Positions 1-10,111 of a stretch of 64,000 bases of DNA are shown piece by piece; positions within the stretch are counted from its first letter, which is position 1, and each line of letters starts with the position of its first letter. A model generated the notes under the pieces. The model made no database searches and was not told where the DNA came from. It saw only the letters and a list, made by a program, of their open reading frames with translations. The stretch comes from Bubalus kerabau. Its lineage: Eukaryota > Chordata > Mammalia > Artiodactyla > Bovidae. A program made the translations under genes and the position numbers. The stretch is from the NCBI RefSeq assembly GCF_029407905.1, contig NC_073629.1, forward strand, positions 49,956,801-50,020,800, given 5' to 3'.

Positions 1-329
1 ATTGGGGAAAGTATGTAACAGGACATCTGGACAAGACCATTCCTCCAAATAATCCTAGTTAGCCCAAGTTGGTAATGAGAAAGTTTGCCTGGAATTGCCT
101 CTTGGGAAGAAAGATTGAGATGTCAACTTCTTTGCTTTCCAGGTTCAACATTATTACAACCTTTTGATAGATTTTGATAGACAGAGATAGTCCTATCTCA
201 CAGCTCAGGATCCTAAAGAGAAACTCCCAGGTGAAATAGGAAGCCTGGGCTGGTGAACCAGTTCAATAACAGAGTCTCATGGGTGCAAGAGCTGTTTCCA
301 GCACAGTCCTTGGCAAAGCCACGCATGGC
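1..329. other. unassigned non-coding sequence
   Basis: No repeat family, RNA gene or convincing open frame is recognised here. It leads into the first antisense Bov-tA SINE. Confidence 0.5.
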
Positions 330-520
330 CCATGTGCTCCATCGTGTCTGACTTTTTGCAATCCCATGGACTGCAGCCTGCCAGGCTCCTCTGTCCATGG
401 AATTTTTCCAAGCAAGAATTTTCCATTTCCTACTCCAGGGGATCTTCCTGACTCAGGGATTGAACCTGCATCTCCTGCATTGGAGGCAGATTCTCTACCA
501 CTGAGCCACCTGGGAAGCCC
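330..520 (-). mobile_element. Bov-tA SINE (antisense)
   Basis: Read on the minus strand this starts with the tRNA-derived head (GGCTTCCCAGGTGGCTCAG) and ends in the BovA body containing the AGTCAGACACGA-type motif. Several substitutions suggest moderate age. The open frames over it are chance frames in the SINE. Confidence 0.9.
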
Positions 521-1000
521 AGCTAAGCCATGAAAGCCATCTGAATTTAAATATATATATATAATATAAATAAATTAAATAAATAAATCCAGTCATGTAG
601 GAATACCCACATTCTTTGGGAACAGTATCCAAACATAGAAACACCTTGGGGATCCATGCTTCAGCTGCTCTACAAGCTGTGTACCCAGGATGTCATGACA
701 GGGGAGCAAGGATGGTGAGGAAAGCCAACTTGCAATGGCAACACCAGCTAGTAGCCAAAGATTTTTGGCCACAGTTTCCTGTCTTGTGTGGAGACAGAGA
801 ACTAACTTCTGTGAGCTGAATTAGCACATGAGGTGAATTGGCTGAGAAAGGCAGTCTCAAAGATCAGGTACTGGGTTTCCTAATAAGGACCTAAACTGGT
901 CAATTAACTGAAAAAATAAATGATGTGAAGTGATATGTGAGTATTACCGCAAACTGATGAAGCAGGTCATACTGATTAAAAGCATACACACGTGTGTGTG
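521..1000. other. unassigned sequence with an AT-rich tract
   Basis: Contains an (AT)n/(AAAT)n simple-sequence tract at about 548-588, followed by about 400 bp with no recognised repeat. A 67-aa open frame at 616-819 resembles no protein I know. Confidence 0.5.
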
Positions 1001-1205
1001 TACTCAGTTGTGTCAGACTCCATGACCCCATGGACCATAACCTGCCAAACTCCTCTGTCCACGGGATTCTCCAGGCAAGAATACTGCAGTGGGTCGCCAT
1101 GTCCTGTTCCAGGGAATCTTCCTGACCCGGGGATCGAACCTACGTCTCTTATGTCTCCTGAATTGGCAGATGGGTTCTTACCACTAGTGCCACCTGGGAA
1201 GCACC
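1001..1205 (-). mobile_element. Bov-tA SINE (antisense)
   Basis: Antisense BovA body followed by the tRNA-like part with a B-box-like GGTTCGATCC core (minus strand) and the CCAGGTGGC head at the right end. A short CGTGTGTGTG run adjoins its 3' end. Confidence 0.9.
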
Positions 1206-1264
1206 CCCCTACATACACAGTTGTGCTTTTTGTTTTCTATAGAGTAGGTACATTCCTAAGCCCT

Positions 1265-1510
1265 GTATACTGTTGACATATAGCAGACACATAGCAAATG
1301 TTTGTTAAATTGAGCAAATATTTTCTAGTGTTAACAGGAATGCCCTGTGGAAAATGCCCAGCAAGTGATTACAAAATTAAGATCTAGTTCATAGGGAAAA
1401 GACTAGTACTAAACATTTTTTCATTTGAAAATATTTATTAATGACTTACCTTGGGCCAAGAACTGAGGCCAATGGTGAGAAAAACAGAATAGCCCTCACC
1501 CTGAACAGAT
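1265..1510 (+). repeat. probable L2-type ancient LINE fragments
   Basis: The stretch about 1270-1316 reads like an L2 3' end (CACATAGCAAATGTTTGTT). The stretch about 1425-1510 reads like the L2 block TGGGCCAAGAACTGAGGCC...AGCCCTCACCCTGAA. Both are strongly diverged. Confidence 0.4.
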
Positions 1511-1584
1511 ATTAAGCAAAAAATAAAATAATTATAAAATCCAAATACAGTAAGAGTTTCAAGTATACATTTAGAAAAGATATA

Positions 1585-1775
1585 CGGTAGAGCTAGTGGT
1601 AAAGAACCTGCCTGCAAATGCAGGAGACGTAAAGAGACATGGGTTCGATTCCTGGGTCAGGAAGATCCCCTGGAGGAGGGTGTGGCAACCCACTCCAGTA
1701 TTCTTGCCTGGAGAACCCCTGGTAGGATATGGTCCACAAAGAATTGGACACAACTGAGTGACTAAGCACACACAC
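1585..1775 (+). mobile_element. Bov-tA SINE (sense)
   Basis: tRNA-derived head (CTAGTGGTAAAGAACCTGCC), B-box-like GGTTCGATTCC, then the BovA body ending near ACTGAGTGACTAAGCACAC. The opposite-strand frames at 1571-1981 are shadows. Confidence 0.92.
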
Positions 1776-2185
1776 AGACATGGATTTAGAAGTCTTCTGT
1801 TTACAAACAGATGAATTCTTGGAATGGAATAAGAATTAAAAAGAAAAAGGGGCAGTTGAGAAGTGAAGTATAATCTTATGAAACACCTACATTTCAGGGA
1901 TAAAGGAAGGAAAAAGAGCTGGGGCAGTGAGAATAATTTATATGGTAGTATAGGAACACAAAGGCATGATACAGAAGTCAAGATAAAAGAGAGTTCCAGA
2001 AGGGTATAGGATTATTAATTCAGATTATTGTTAAGTATTGGAGATATATTCTTTTGTGAAGCCTTTCCTGGACTCTCTTGTCCTCTCTCCGGTGTCCCTA
2101 ATGCACACTGTTCTGACTTTTGTGACAGCTTCTTTACAATGCTTATTCATGTTAATGGAAATAGCAAGGGGAGGAACCAAGTCTT
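1776..2185. other. unassigned non-coding sequence
   Basis: About 400 bp with no recognised repeat, RNA or protein similarity. Confidence 0.45.
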
Positions 2186-2423
2186 ATTTTTCTTTTTTTT
2201 TTTTTTTTTCTTTTTTGATGTGGACCAATTTTAAAGTCTTTATTGAATTTATTATAATATTGCTCTGTTTTATGTTTTGGTATTTTGGCCCCAAGGCATA
2301 TGGGATCTTAGCTCCCCCACCAAGGATCAAACCCGTACCCCCTGCTTTGAAAGTGAAGTTTTAAAACCCAGGTCTCCCAAATTGCAGGGGGATTCTTTAC
2401 TGTCTGAGCCACTAGGGAAGCCC
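2186..2423 (-). mobile_element. CHR/tRNA-type SINE (antisense) with poly(T)
   Basis: Opens with a long T tract (the poly(A) tail on the minus strand). It continues with the antisense body of the cetartiodactyl tRNA-derived SINE (TGGGATCTTAGCTCCCCCACC...) and closes at GCCACTAGGGAAGCCC, the tRNA-like head on the minus strand. Confidence 0.8.
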
Positions 2424-2440
2424 TTAGACCACCAGGAAAA

Positions 2441-2651
2441 AGTGAAAGTGTTAGTAGCTCAGTCGTGTCTAACGCTTTGTGACCCCACAGACTGTAGCCT
2501 GCCAGGCTCCTCTGTCCATGGGATTCTTCAGGCAAGAATACTAGGGTGGGTGCCATTCCCTTCTCCAGGAGATCTTCCCAACCCAGGGATTGAACCCTGG
2601 TCTTTTACATTGCAGGCAGATTCTTTACCACTGAGCCACCAGGGAAGCCCC
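2441..2651 (-). mobile_element. Bov-tA SINE (antisense)
   Basis: Full antisense copy: BovA body (CTCAGTCGTGTCTAACGC) through GAGCCACCAGGGAAGCCC. It lies next to the preceding SINE in the same orientation. Confidence 0.92.
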
Positions 2652-2659
2652 TTATTTTT

Positions 2660-3245
2660 CTGTAACCCCATATCACCTCAATAAAAAAATTGGAACCATA
2701 CCTCATACTGCAAACAAAAGAAACAGAATAATTTCTAAACTGCTCAAAGAATGAATAAAAAGAAAAAAGAAATGAAAAGAAACTATTAAAATCATTGACA
2801 GAAAACAAAGAATTCCTCATGAAATAATTATAATCTTGACATGAGGAAGACCTCCACAAATATTAAAATCCAGAAACTGTAGATGAAAATAATTGATACT
2901 GGTTACTAAAAATAATGTCTTCTTGATTAAAAAAAAAAAAAAAAAACAACCATAAACTAAGCAAAAAGAAAACTGTAGGAAAAAACCTGTACTTTATTTC
3001 TTATACTAGAGGTTCATTTTCCTAAAAGTACATCAAATCAGTAAGAAAAAAGCCACAGCTAAATAGAAAACTGGGTAAATAATATGAATAGTTCACAGAA
3101 TAAAAAATTCAAATTTGAAAACTTTTATCACACATGATATGTGACACAAAACAAAGCTACGCTAAAATACAATTTTCACCCACCAAATCAGCAAAGATCC
3201 CAAATTTTTAAAACATACTATGTCATTTTTTAATGAATATTTCTG
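2660..3245 (+). mobile_element. ancient L1M, ORF2 3' region (sense, first half)
   Basis: Recognisable L1M ORF2 C-terminal text, for example TTGGAACCATACCTCATACTG and later AACTGGGTAAATAATATGAA...TTCACAGAATAAA. All frames are broken. A poly(A)-like run lies at about 2929-2946. The element resumes after the LTR at about 4035. Confidence 0.75.
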
Positions 3246-3329
3246 AGGGCCAGGCAAATTAGAGCAAACTGTAAGATAATTGGTCAAAAAGATCTCAGAG
3301 AGACAGCAATGAGTGGTCCTGAAGAAAGA

Positions 3330-4030
3330 TCTTAGCTGCCTGTCCAGGGATTGAACCTGGGTACCCTGTATGAAAATCAGAAATCCTAGCCACCAGACCA
3401 CAAGAGGCTATAGGCCAGAAGGAAAGTGTCCTTGGCTCTTTCTCCTGTTTGAAACCAAGGCTGTTTCAAGGAGGCAAAAACTGTAAAAACAGGTTCAATG
3501 TTTATTATTAGAGACACAGTATGACACGTGGGAGAGCACATAGAAAAACAGTTTAAGTCAGAAACAAGGCAGAAATACACAGCCAGAGAGGAGTGTGGGC
3601 ATCCTGAATGAGGAGCGCGGTAAAAAAGAAATCTAAATCACTTATATAGGACAGTTCTTCTGAGATTTTGCTTACCTTTGGCAAATTATCTTGTTTCTTT
3701 TTTCACACCTGGTCCTAGGACCACCTCTCCCCCCAAATATGTGTGCACAAGTCTTTGCTAAGATGGATCCCACTGCAGAGGTCTATGGGTACACGTCCAC
3801 ACTTATTACAGGGGTGGCACCCTCTTCCCTTTTTGACCTCCAAGAAGCCTTCCTGGGCAGGTGCAGACAGGGAAGTTTACCTTGACATCAGAAGTGGGCA
3901 CCTTATCTCTTTACTTTAGCAGAGCTTAGCTTTTGCCACTAGCTTTGTCCTTGGAGGGTCTGGTTGAGACCAAAGCTTCAATTTTACTGCACTTGACAAA
4001 TACCAGCTGTCCAGTCCAAGGGCCCATCTA
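3330..4030 (-). mobile_element. probable ERV LTR, minus orientation, inside L1M
   Basis: On the minus strand there is a TATATAA box (complement of 3642-3648) followed about 140 bp downstream by an AATAAA signal (complement of 3501-3506), the spacing expected in a retroviral LTR. Flanking DNA on both sides is sense L1M, so this block was inserted into it. The left edge could extend to about 3246; no clean TG...CA ends or TSD were fixed. A T-loop-like GATTGAACCTGG at about 3350 leaves a SINE contribution possible at the left edge. Confidence 0.5.
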
Positions 4031-4034
4031 TCTC

Positions 4035-4535
4035 CTACCTCAAAAAGCTTTAAAATAGTCCCAAATATACATACTTTCTGACCTAGCAATTCATTTCACA
4101 GAACTGATTCCATAGATTTACTCTCACATAGATATGATGCATCTTTCTGTAAAAGCAAGGAATGGGAATATTCTTTAATTCTATAATGTAATGTATTCCT
4201 GTAATGTCATTCTTATTAATAATGGAATGTTATACATGCACTAAAAGAATGAAGCCATTCTGTATGTACTATGATGGAATGATACTAAAATATAATGTTA
4301 ACCAGGGGGGAAAAAGTTAGGAGTAGAATAATTTGTAAAATATGTTACCATTCATAAAAGTGTTTATAGATAAATATAATACCTTTAAAAGGATACTCAT
4401 AAAGTTGATTATATTGGTCAGTTGCAGGAAGGGTAGAATGGAATTGAGAAGTAGGAAGAAAGATTTGCACTGAATAAATTTGTACCTTTTATGTTTTAAC
4501 CATGTGAATATATCATCTAATACATTTCAGAAAAA
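4035..4535 (+). mobile_element. ancient L1M 3' end (sense, second half)
   Basis: Resumes L1M after the LTR: CTTTCTGACCTAGCAATTCA, TGAAGCCATTCTGTATGTACT and a 3' end with TTTGTACCTTTTATGTTTTAACCATGTG. Heavily diverged and non-coding. Confidence 0.7.
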
Positions 4536-4539
4536 AATT

Positions 4540-6015
4540 CAATGAGTTGAAATTCATATAAGATAATATTACCTATTTTTAAATCAACAATTCAGTGGCA
4601 TTTAGTATGTTTACAATGTTATACAACTACAACCTCTGTCTAGATCATCATCATTTTCATTACCTGAAAAGAAAACCCGTACCCATTAAGCATTTCCTCT
4701 TCACTGTTGCCCTCCCTCAGCTCCTGGCAACCACCAATCTTCTGTCTCTATGGATTTATCTATCGTGGATATTCCATATAAGCAAAATCATACAATATGT
4801 GACATTTTGTGTCTGGCTTCTTCCGCAGAGCATACTGTTTTCCAGGTTAATCCACATTGTAGCATTCCTTTTTATGACTGACTAATGTTACATTGTATAG
4901 ACAGACCACATTTTATTTATCAACTAATGGAAGTTTGGATTGTTTCTACCTTTGGCTACTGTGAATAATGCTGTTATGAACATGCATGCACAAGTGTTAG
5001 CTAGAGTACCTGTTTTCAATTCCTTGGATGTATACCTAAGAGTAGAATTGCTGGATGTATGGCAATTCTGTTGACATTTTTTGAGGAGTCACCAAACTGG
5101 TTTTCACGGCAACTGAACCATTTTGTGTTTCCACCAGCAGTAAATGAAGGTTCCAATTTCTCAACATTTTCACCAACACCTGTAATTTTTTGGGTTTTTA
5201 ATTATAGCCACCCTGCTGCTGCTGCTGCTAAGTCACTTCAGTCGTGTCCAACTCTGTGCGACCCCATAGACGACAGTCCACCAGGCTCCCCCGTCCCTGG
5301 GATTCTCCAGGCAAGAACACTGGAGTGGGTTGCCATTTCCTTCTCCAATGCATGAAAGTGAAAAAATACAGTCAAGTTGCTCAGTCGTGTCTGACTCCTA
5401 GCGACCCCATGGACTGCAGCCCACCAGGCCCCTCCGTCCATTGGCTTTTCCAGGCAAGAGTACTGTAGTGGGTTGCCATTGCCTTCTCCTAGTGAGTGCA
5501 AATACTCATTGTGGTAATAATTTGCATGTTCCTAGGAACTAATGATGGTGAGTATCTTTTCATGTGTTTGTTAGCCATTTGTGTATCTTCTTTGAAGAAA
5601 TGTCTGTTCAAGTCCTCTGTCCTTTAAAAATTGTCTTTTTGTTGAGTTGTAAGAGTTCTTTACATATTATGGATACTAGATCTTTATCAGATATTTGATT
5701 TGCAAATAGTTTCTCTCATTGTTAAAGTTGTCTTTTCACTTTCTTGGTAATGTCCCTTAAGACACATTCATTTTTAATTTTAATCAAGTCCTGTTTATCT
5801 ATTTTTTCTTTTGTTGCTTGTGATTTTGGTGACATATCTAAGAATCCATTGCCAAATCCAAGATCATGAAGATTTATCTGTTTTATCTTATAGAGTAAGT
5901 TTTACCTTTGACATTTAGACCTTTGGTTAATCTTTAGTTAATGTTTGCACATTAGTATGAAACTGTCTAATTTTTTCCTTTATTCTTTTGCATGTGAACA
6001 TTCAATTGTCCTAGA
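4540..6015 (-). mobile_element. ancient L1M 3' UTR and ORF2 end (antisense), split by BovA2
   Basis: Antisense L1M text is clear on both sides of the SINE: CAGTGGCATTTAGTATGTTTAC and CTACTGTGAATAATGCTG on the left; GTTGAGTTGTAAGAGTTC and CTATTTTTTCTTTTGTTGC on the right. Reading frames are broken. The BovA2 at 5214-5489 interrupts it. Confidence 0.88.
5214..5489 (-). mobile_element. BovA2 dimeric SINE (antisense)
   Basis: Two BovA monomers joined by the GAAAGTGAAAAA linker, with a (GCT)n tract at the left end that is the (AGC)n 3' tail on the minus strand. It sits inside the antisense L1M and so is younger. Confidence 0.95.
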
Positions 6016-6770
6016 ACTATTTTTGAACCTATTATATTTTTGAAATGAAATTTAAGTATGAAACAAATAGATAAACTTAGTCTTTTCAAGCTTTCCTCCT
6101 TTGGGGCATGTCGATGTTTTGCGGTCTCTTACATGACTTAGGAGCTTTAGAGGCACCTTCCTGTATCAGTCCTCTGTGCTAGCTGCGATTGAAGCATCGT
6201 CTCAGCATGCACAGTTCCTTCCATGCCAGGAAACCTTGGATGAGGCTGGGATCTTCTGATCTAGTATTTAACTGACCTGGTGCACTATGCAGCTAAGAAC
6301 CCCCTTCCTCCTCCAGTCTTGGGCATGATCTTTTTATTTTTCTTCAAACTCCAATCTCAGTGTAAGCTTGGACAATCAAAAGTCATGAAGCCATCCTACC
6401 AAGCCCAAATGAAGCAATGTAGCAGAAGCTTTCTTCTGTGAATGGGGAAGGGAAAGGGGAAATGATAGGGAGAAACATAAACTGATGCCTCAAGAAATTA
6501 TCCTGCCACACATGTATTGGGAACCTACTTACAAGAAATTCAAAAGTAAGTAAGATAGCCCCTACCCTCTTGAAATGAACAACATAAGGACAAATACAGG
6601 CTAGGGAATTATAAGGAGCCAAGTTCCTGATAACACTTATTTCTACACTTGAATTTTGCATTTACACTCACTTCAGTTCTCCGTCTGGTACACCGTGCCC
6701 CACACTTGTATGATCAGTTCCGATCATTTTTAAGCAAACCTTGATTCAAATAGCAGTTACAGTCGTTTTA
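6016..6770. other. mostly unassigned; possible L2 piece
   Basis: Non-repetitive-looking DNA. About 6495-6600 (CACACATGTATTGGGAACC...AGATAGCCCCTACCCTC) loosely resembles an L2 block. No supported gene; the 92-aa minus frame at 6383-6661 has no recognisable domain. Confidence 0.4.
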
Positions 6771-7052
6771 AAATTTTTATTTATTTTTGGTTGCACTGGG
6801 TCTTTGTTGCTGCATGAGGGCTTTCTCTAGTTGCAAGGAGGAGGGGCTACTCTTTGTTGTGGTACGTGGGCTTCTGATTGCAGTAGCTTCTCTTGTTGTG
6901 GGGCACGGGCTCTAGGCACTCGAGCTTCAGTAGTTGTGGAGCACAGACTTAGTTGCCCTGCAGCATGTGAAATATTCCTGAACCAGGGATCGAACTCATG
7001 TCCCCTGTATTGGCAGGTGGTTTCTTCTCCACTGTACCACCCGGGAAGTCCA
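6771..7052 (-). mobile_element. CHR-2-type SINE (antisense)
   Basis: Antisense cetartiodactyl SINE in near full length: TTGCACTGGGTCTTTGTTGC, TCTCTTGTTGTGGGGCACG, ACCAGGGATCGAACTC, ending ACCACCCGGGAAGTCC. Confidence 0.92.
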
Positions 7053-7536
7053 TAGTTAAAGTTTTGATGCCCTATCTGACTGGCTAAATTCTCAGTCATC
7101 CATTTGTATAGGGGACCTAGTCAAAGAGACACAGTTATGGCCTCCGTAATGATGTTTGACTCATTACTCACCTGGATACCACTTTATCCCTCTTTCAGGA
7201 CTAACGTGCTACCCTGACCCCAACTGGGATTAGACACTGTGCTGAGTCTTCTCAGGCCTCCTGTGTAGAAATAGAACTTTGCACAGTTACTTGCCCAGCC
7301 TAGGGTCCTGCTCCACAGCCTCTTTGTTTGATGATCAGCTGTTGTCTGATTCCTGGATTCTCTAGCACTGTGTGCTACCCACCAGGATGGAAACTTAAGA
7401 AGTTGCTAAAATTTGGTGTGTAATAATAAAGCCAGAAAGTTTTGAAATTAAAAAACTATAAAAAGGCCAAAGAACTCTTTATTATTTTTATTTATATAAA
7501 TTTTTAACAACTGAAAATATACACTGTTTTATGAAT
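7053..7536. other. unassigned non-coding sequence
   Basis: No repeat family or coding signal recognised. Confidence 0.45.
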
Positions 7537-7600
7537 ACAATTGACCCTTGAACAACATGAGATTGAACTGAATGGGTTCATTTTCATGCAAATTTTTAAA
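7537..7600. repeat. possible DNA-transposon end fragment
   Basis: CAATTGACCCTTGAACAACA followed by TTGAACTGAATGGGTTCA resembles the end of a Tigger/MER-type mammalian DNA transposon. Only one end is visible and the family is not certain. Confidence 0.35.
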
Positions 7601-7904
7601 GTAAATATAATACCTGTATCTTCATTTTATAGATCTTTAAATTAGCAAGTATGGGGGAAAGTTAGTGTTTGATAAGGGATCACAATATGTGTAATCAATA
7701 TAACTAAAATGTGAGTCCTGATTCTATCCAAACCGACTGACTTACTTTGTTTACTTTAATGCTTGGTATTTATTTTATATTTATTTGGGTCCTACTTTGT
7801 GAAACAATTACAAGAAGATGATTATTTAAATCATAATGATAGCTATGAGGGGGAAAGCTATAAAAAGGTAAGCATGAACAGATTCTAAAGCTGATGCTGA
7901 TGCT
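7601..7904. other. unassigned AT-rich sequence
   Basis: No family recognised. It leads into the antisense L1 3' UTR. Confidence 0.4.
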
Positions 7905-8376
7905 TTTTTCTAATTGAAGTATAGTTGACACACAATGTGATGTTAGTTTCAAGTCATGGCAAGACATATATATCTATGTCTATTCTGTTTTAGATTATTT
8001 TCCCTTATAGGCTATTACAGAATATTGGGTAGAGTTCCCTGTGCTATATAGTAGGTCTTTGTTGATTATTTATTTTCTACATGGAAGTATCTATATGTTA
8101 AGCTCACACTTCTAAGTTATCCTTCCTTCTCTTTCCCCTTTGGTAACCTTAAGTTTGTTTTCTATGTCTATTGACCTATTTATTTTGTATATAAGTTCAT
8201 TTGTATCATTTTTTTTAATATTCCACATGTAAGTGATATCATATGATGTTTGTCTTTCTCCGTCTGGCTTATTTCATCTAGTATGATAATCTATAATCTA
8301 TAGGTCCAGCTATGTTGCTGCAAATGGTATAATTTTATTCTTTTTTATGGTGGAGTAATATTCTATTGGATCTATA

Positions 8377-8592
8377 TGATTCCCCAGTGGCTCAGCAGTA
8401 AAGAATCTGCCTGCAATGCAAAAGCTGCAGGAAACTCATGTTTGATCCCTGCATGGGGAAGATCCCCTGGAGAAGGGCATGACAACCTACTCCAGTATTC
8501 TTGCCTGGAGAATCCCATGGACAGAGGAGGCAGGCAGGCTACAGTCCATGGGGTCACAAAGAGTCAGACATGAATGAAGCAACTTAACACAT
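8377..8592 (+). mobile_element. Bov-tA SINE (sense)
   Basis: tRNA-like head CCCCAGTGGCTCAGCAGTAAAG, then the BovA body, ending GAAGCAACTTAACACATGC and running into a microsatellite. Inserted in the antisense L1. Confidence 0.92.
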
Positions 8593-8593
8593 G

Positions 8594-8605
8594 CACACAC
8601 ATATA

Positions 8606-8661
<56 letters not shown>
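8594..8661. repeat. (CA/TG/TA)n compound microsatellite
   Basis: (CA)n, then (TG)n, (TA)n and (CA)n over about 68 bp, seeded at the 3' end of the BovA. The alternating purine-pyrimidine stretch is self-complementary. Confidence 0.95.
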
Positions 8662-8699
8662 TCTTCTTTATCCATTCATCTGTCAATAAACATTTAATT

Positions 8700-8893
8700 T
8701 TTTAAAAATATTTGTATATTTCATTAAGCTATGAGGGTCTTAGCTGTGGCATGCAGCATCTTCAATCTTCGTTGCAGCCTGTGGGCTCTTTAGCTGCAGC
8801 ATGCAGAATCTAGTTCCCTGACCAAGGAGTGAACTTGGGTTCCCATGCATGGGGAGTGTGGAGTCTTCACCATTGAACTACCAGCCAAGTCCC
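8700..8893 (-). mobile_element. CHR-type SINE (antisense), diverged
   Basis: GGGTCTTAGCTGTGGCATGCAG...CTAGTTCCCTGACCAAGGAG...CCAGCCAAGTCCC is the antisense cetartiodactyl SINE. AACATT-type sequence on both sides looks like its TSD within the L1. Confidence 0.8.
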
Positions 8894-8911
8894 AACATTA
8901 GGTTTTTAAAA

Positions 8912-9078
8912 AAATGAAAATAGGGCTACCATATGATCTTGCAATCCCACTCCTGGGCATATATCCGGAGAACACCATAATTCAAAAGTACCCCAATGTT
9001 CACTGCATTGCTATTTACAATAGCAAGACATTGAAGCAACCTAAATGTCCAGCAACAGATGAATGGACCTTTATATCT
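8912..9078 (+). mobile_element. L1 ORF2 3' segment (sense), inverted part of the 7.9-9.1 kb L1
   Basis: Sense text for the end of ORF2 (GCTACCATATGATCTTGCAA, CACTCCTGGGCATATATCCGG, GCAACCTAAATGTCCAGCAA, AGATGAATGGA). It abuts the antisense part of the same element region, the arrangement left by twin priming. Confidence 0.85.
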
Positions 9079-9084
9079 AGACCC

Positions 9085-9200
9085 ATGGCCTGTTTACAGA
9101 TGAAGAAACTAAATTAAGGAGAGGTGAAGTACCTTGGCTAATATTCTGTGATTAATTAGTGACAGAATCAGTACAATCTTCCCTGTTCCATTTTTTTTAT
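9085..9200 (-). repeat. MIR SINE fragment (antisense)
   Basis: TTTACAGATGAAGAAACTAAA...GAAGTACCTTGGC...TTAGTGACAGAATC is the antisense MIR core region. Confidence 0.75.
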
Positions 9201-9461
9201 TTCTATATCTTTCTCACTTCTTTCCTCTTTAATACAGTTATATTAAGAAGACAGACCCTTTCAAAGTAGTGTATTAATGTTACTACACACTTGAATTCAG
9301 ATATTTCTATTTAAAGTTGTTAACTTGAGATTTTAATAATCAAAGCAGGATTATTAGAAAATAAATAATGAGATTCATTAAACAAATTAAGAAATTGCTA
9401 ATTAAATAGTTATAGTTAATTGAGCAGTTATAGCTAATTAACTATTAACTGTAACCATTTA

Positions 9462-9727
9462 ATGATGCTGAAGCTGAAGCTCCAATACTTTGGCCATGTG
9501 ATACAAAGAGCCAACTCACTGGAAAAGATTCTGATGCTGGGAAAGATTGAGCGAAAGAGGAGAAGGAGGCAATCGAGGATGAGATGGTTGCGTTGGATGG
9601 CATCACTGACTCAATGGACATGAATTTGAATAAACTCCAGGAGACAGTGGAGGACAGAGGAGCATGGTGTGCTGTAGTCCATGGGTTCGCAGAGTCAGAC
9701 ACAACTTAGCAACCAAACAACAACAAA
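9462..9727 (+). mobile_element. BovB LINE 3' end (older copy)
   Basis: Sense BovB from ATGATGCTGAAGCTGAAGC to a (CAA)n-type tail. High divergence and the CAACAACAA tail rather than ACTGA repeats point to an older subfamily. The shadow frame lies on the minus strand at 9445-9702. Confidence 0.9.
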
Positions 9728-9891
9728 TAGCTGATTAAATCATTTTAAAGAATACTCTACATAGGAAAAAGTTGACTTGACTACCAATCACTGATCATTA
9801 AGAAGGTTTAGATTGTTTTGTTTAAAATTGTTATTTATTTTCTGCTTGGAAGGTTAGGTTCCTCTTTTGGTCTGTTCATTCTCTTGGTCTT

Positions 9892-9997
9892 GCTGCTGCG
9901 TTGCTTCAGTCGTGTCCAACTCTGTGCAACCCCATAGACGGCAGCCCACCAGGCTCCCCCGTCCCTGGGATTCTCCAGGCAAGAACACTGGAGTGGG
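9892..9997 (-). mobile_element. BovA SINE monomer with exact 12-bp TSD
   Basis: Antisense 5'-truncated BovA (GCTTCAGTCGTGTCCAAC...ACACTGGAGTGGG). It is flanked by TCTCTTGGTCTT at 9880-9891 and 9998-10009, an exact target duplication that fixes both ends. Confidence 0.93.
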
Positions 9998-10111
9998 TCT
10001 CTTGGTCTTAATTGTTTCCTAATACACCTGATAGCAGCTTTGTTCATAGTTTCATTTGTGCTACAATAATGGATGGATAGTTTTTCATTTTAACAAATAT
10101 TTATTTATCTG

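Larger units (their letters stand above)
7905..8907 (-). mobile_element. L1 3' UTR (antisense) with two SINEs inside
   Basis: Antisense L1 3' UTR: TAATTGAAGTATAGTTGACA, TTCCCTGTGCTATATAGTAGG, TCATTTGTATCAT, TGGAGTAATATTCTATTG. It is cut by a BovA (8377-8592), resumes as ATCTTCTTTATCCATTCATC, is cut by a CHR SINE, and resumes briefly as AACATTAGG. With the sense piece at 8912-9078 it forms a 5'-inverted element. Confidence 0.85.

Noticed and set aside
279..533. Open frames of 60-150 aa with recurring CNPMDCSLPGSSVHGI-type text (also at 2277, 5059, 21634, 55411 and elsewhere)
   Set aside because: These are antisense reads of Bov-tA/BovA2 SINEs, recurring wherever a copy lies. They are not genes.
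1600..1660. tRNA-like sequences with B-box cores (GGTTCGATTCC) at many sites
   Set aside because: They are heads of tRNA-derived SINEs continuing into BovA or CHR bodies. No standalone tRNA cloverleaf was found.
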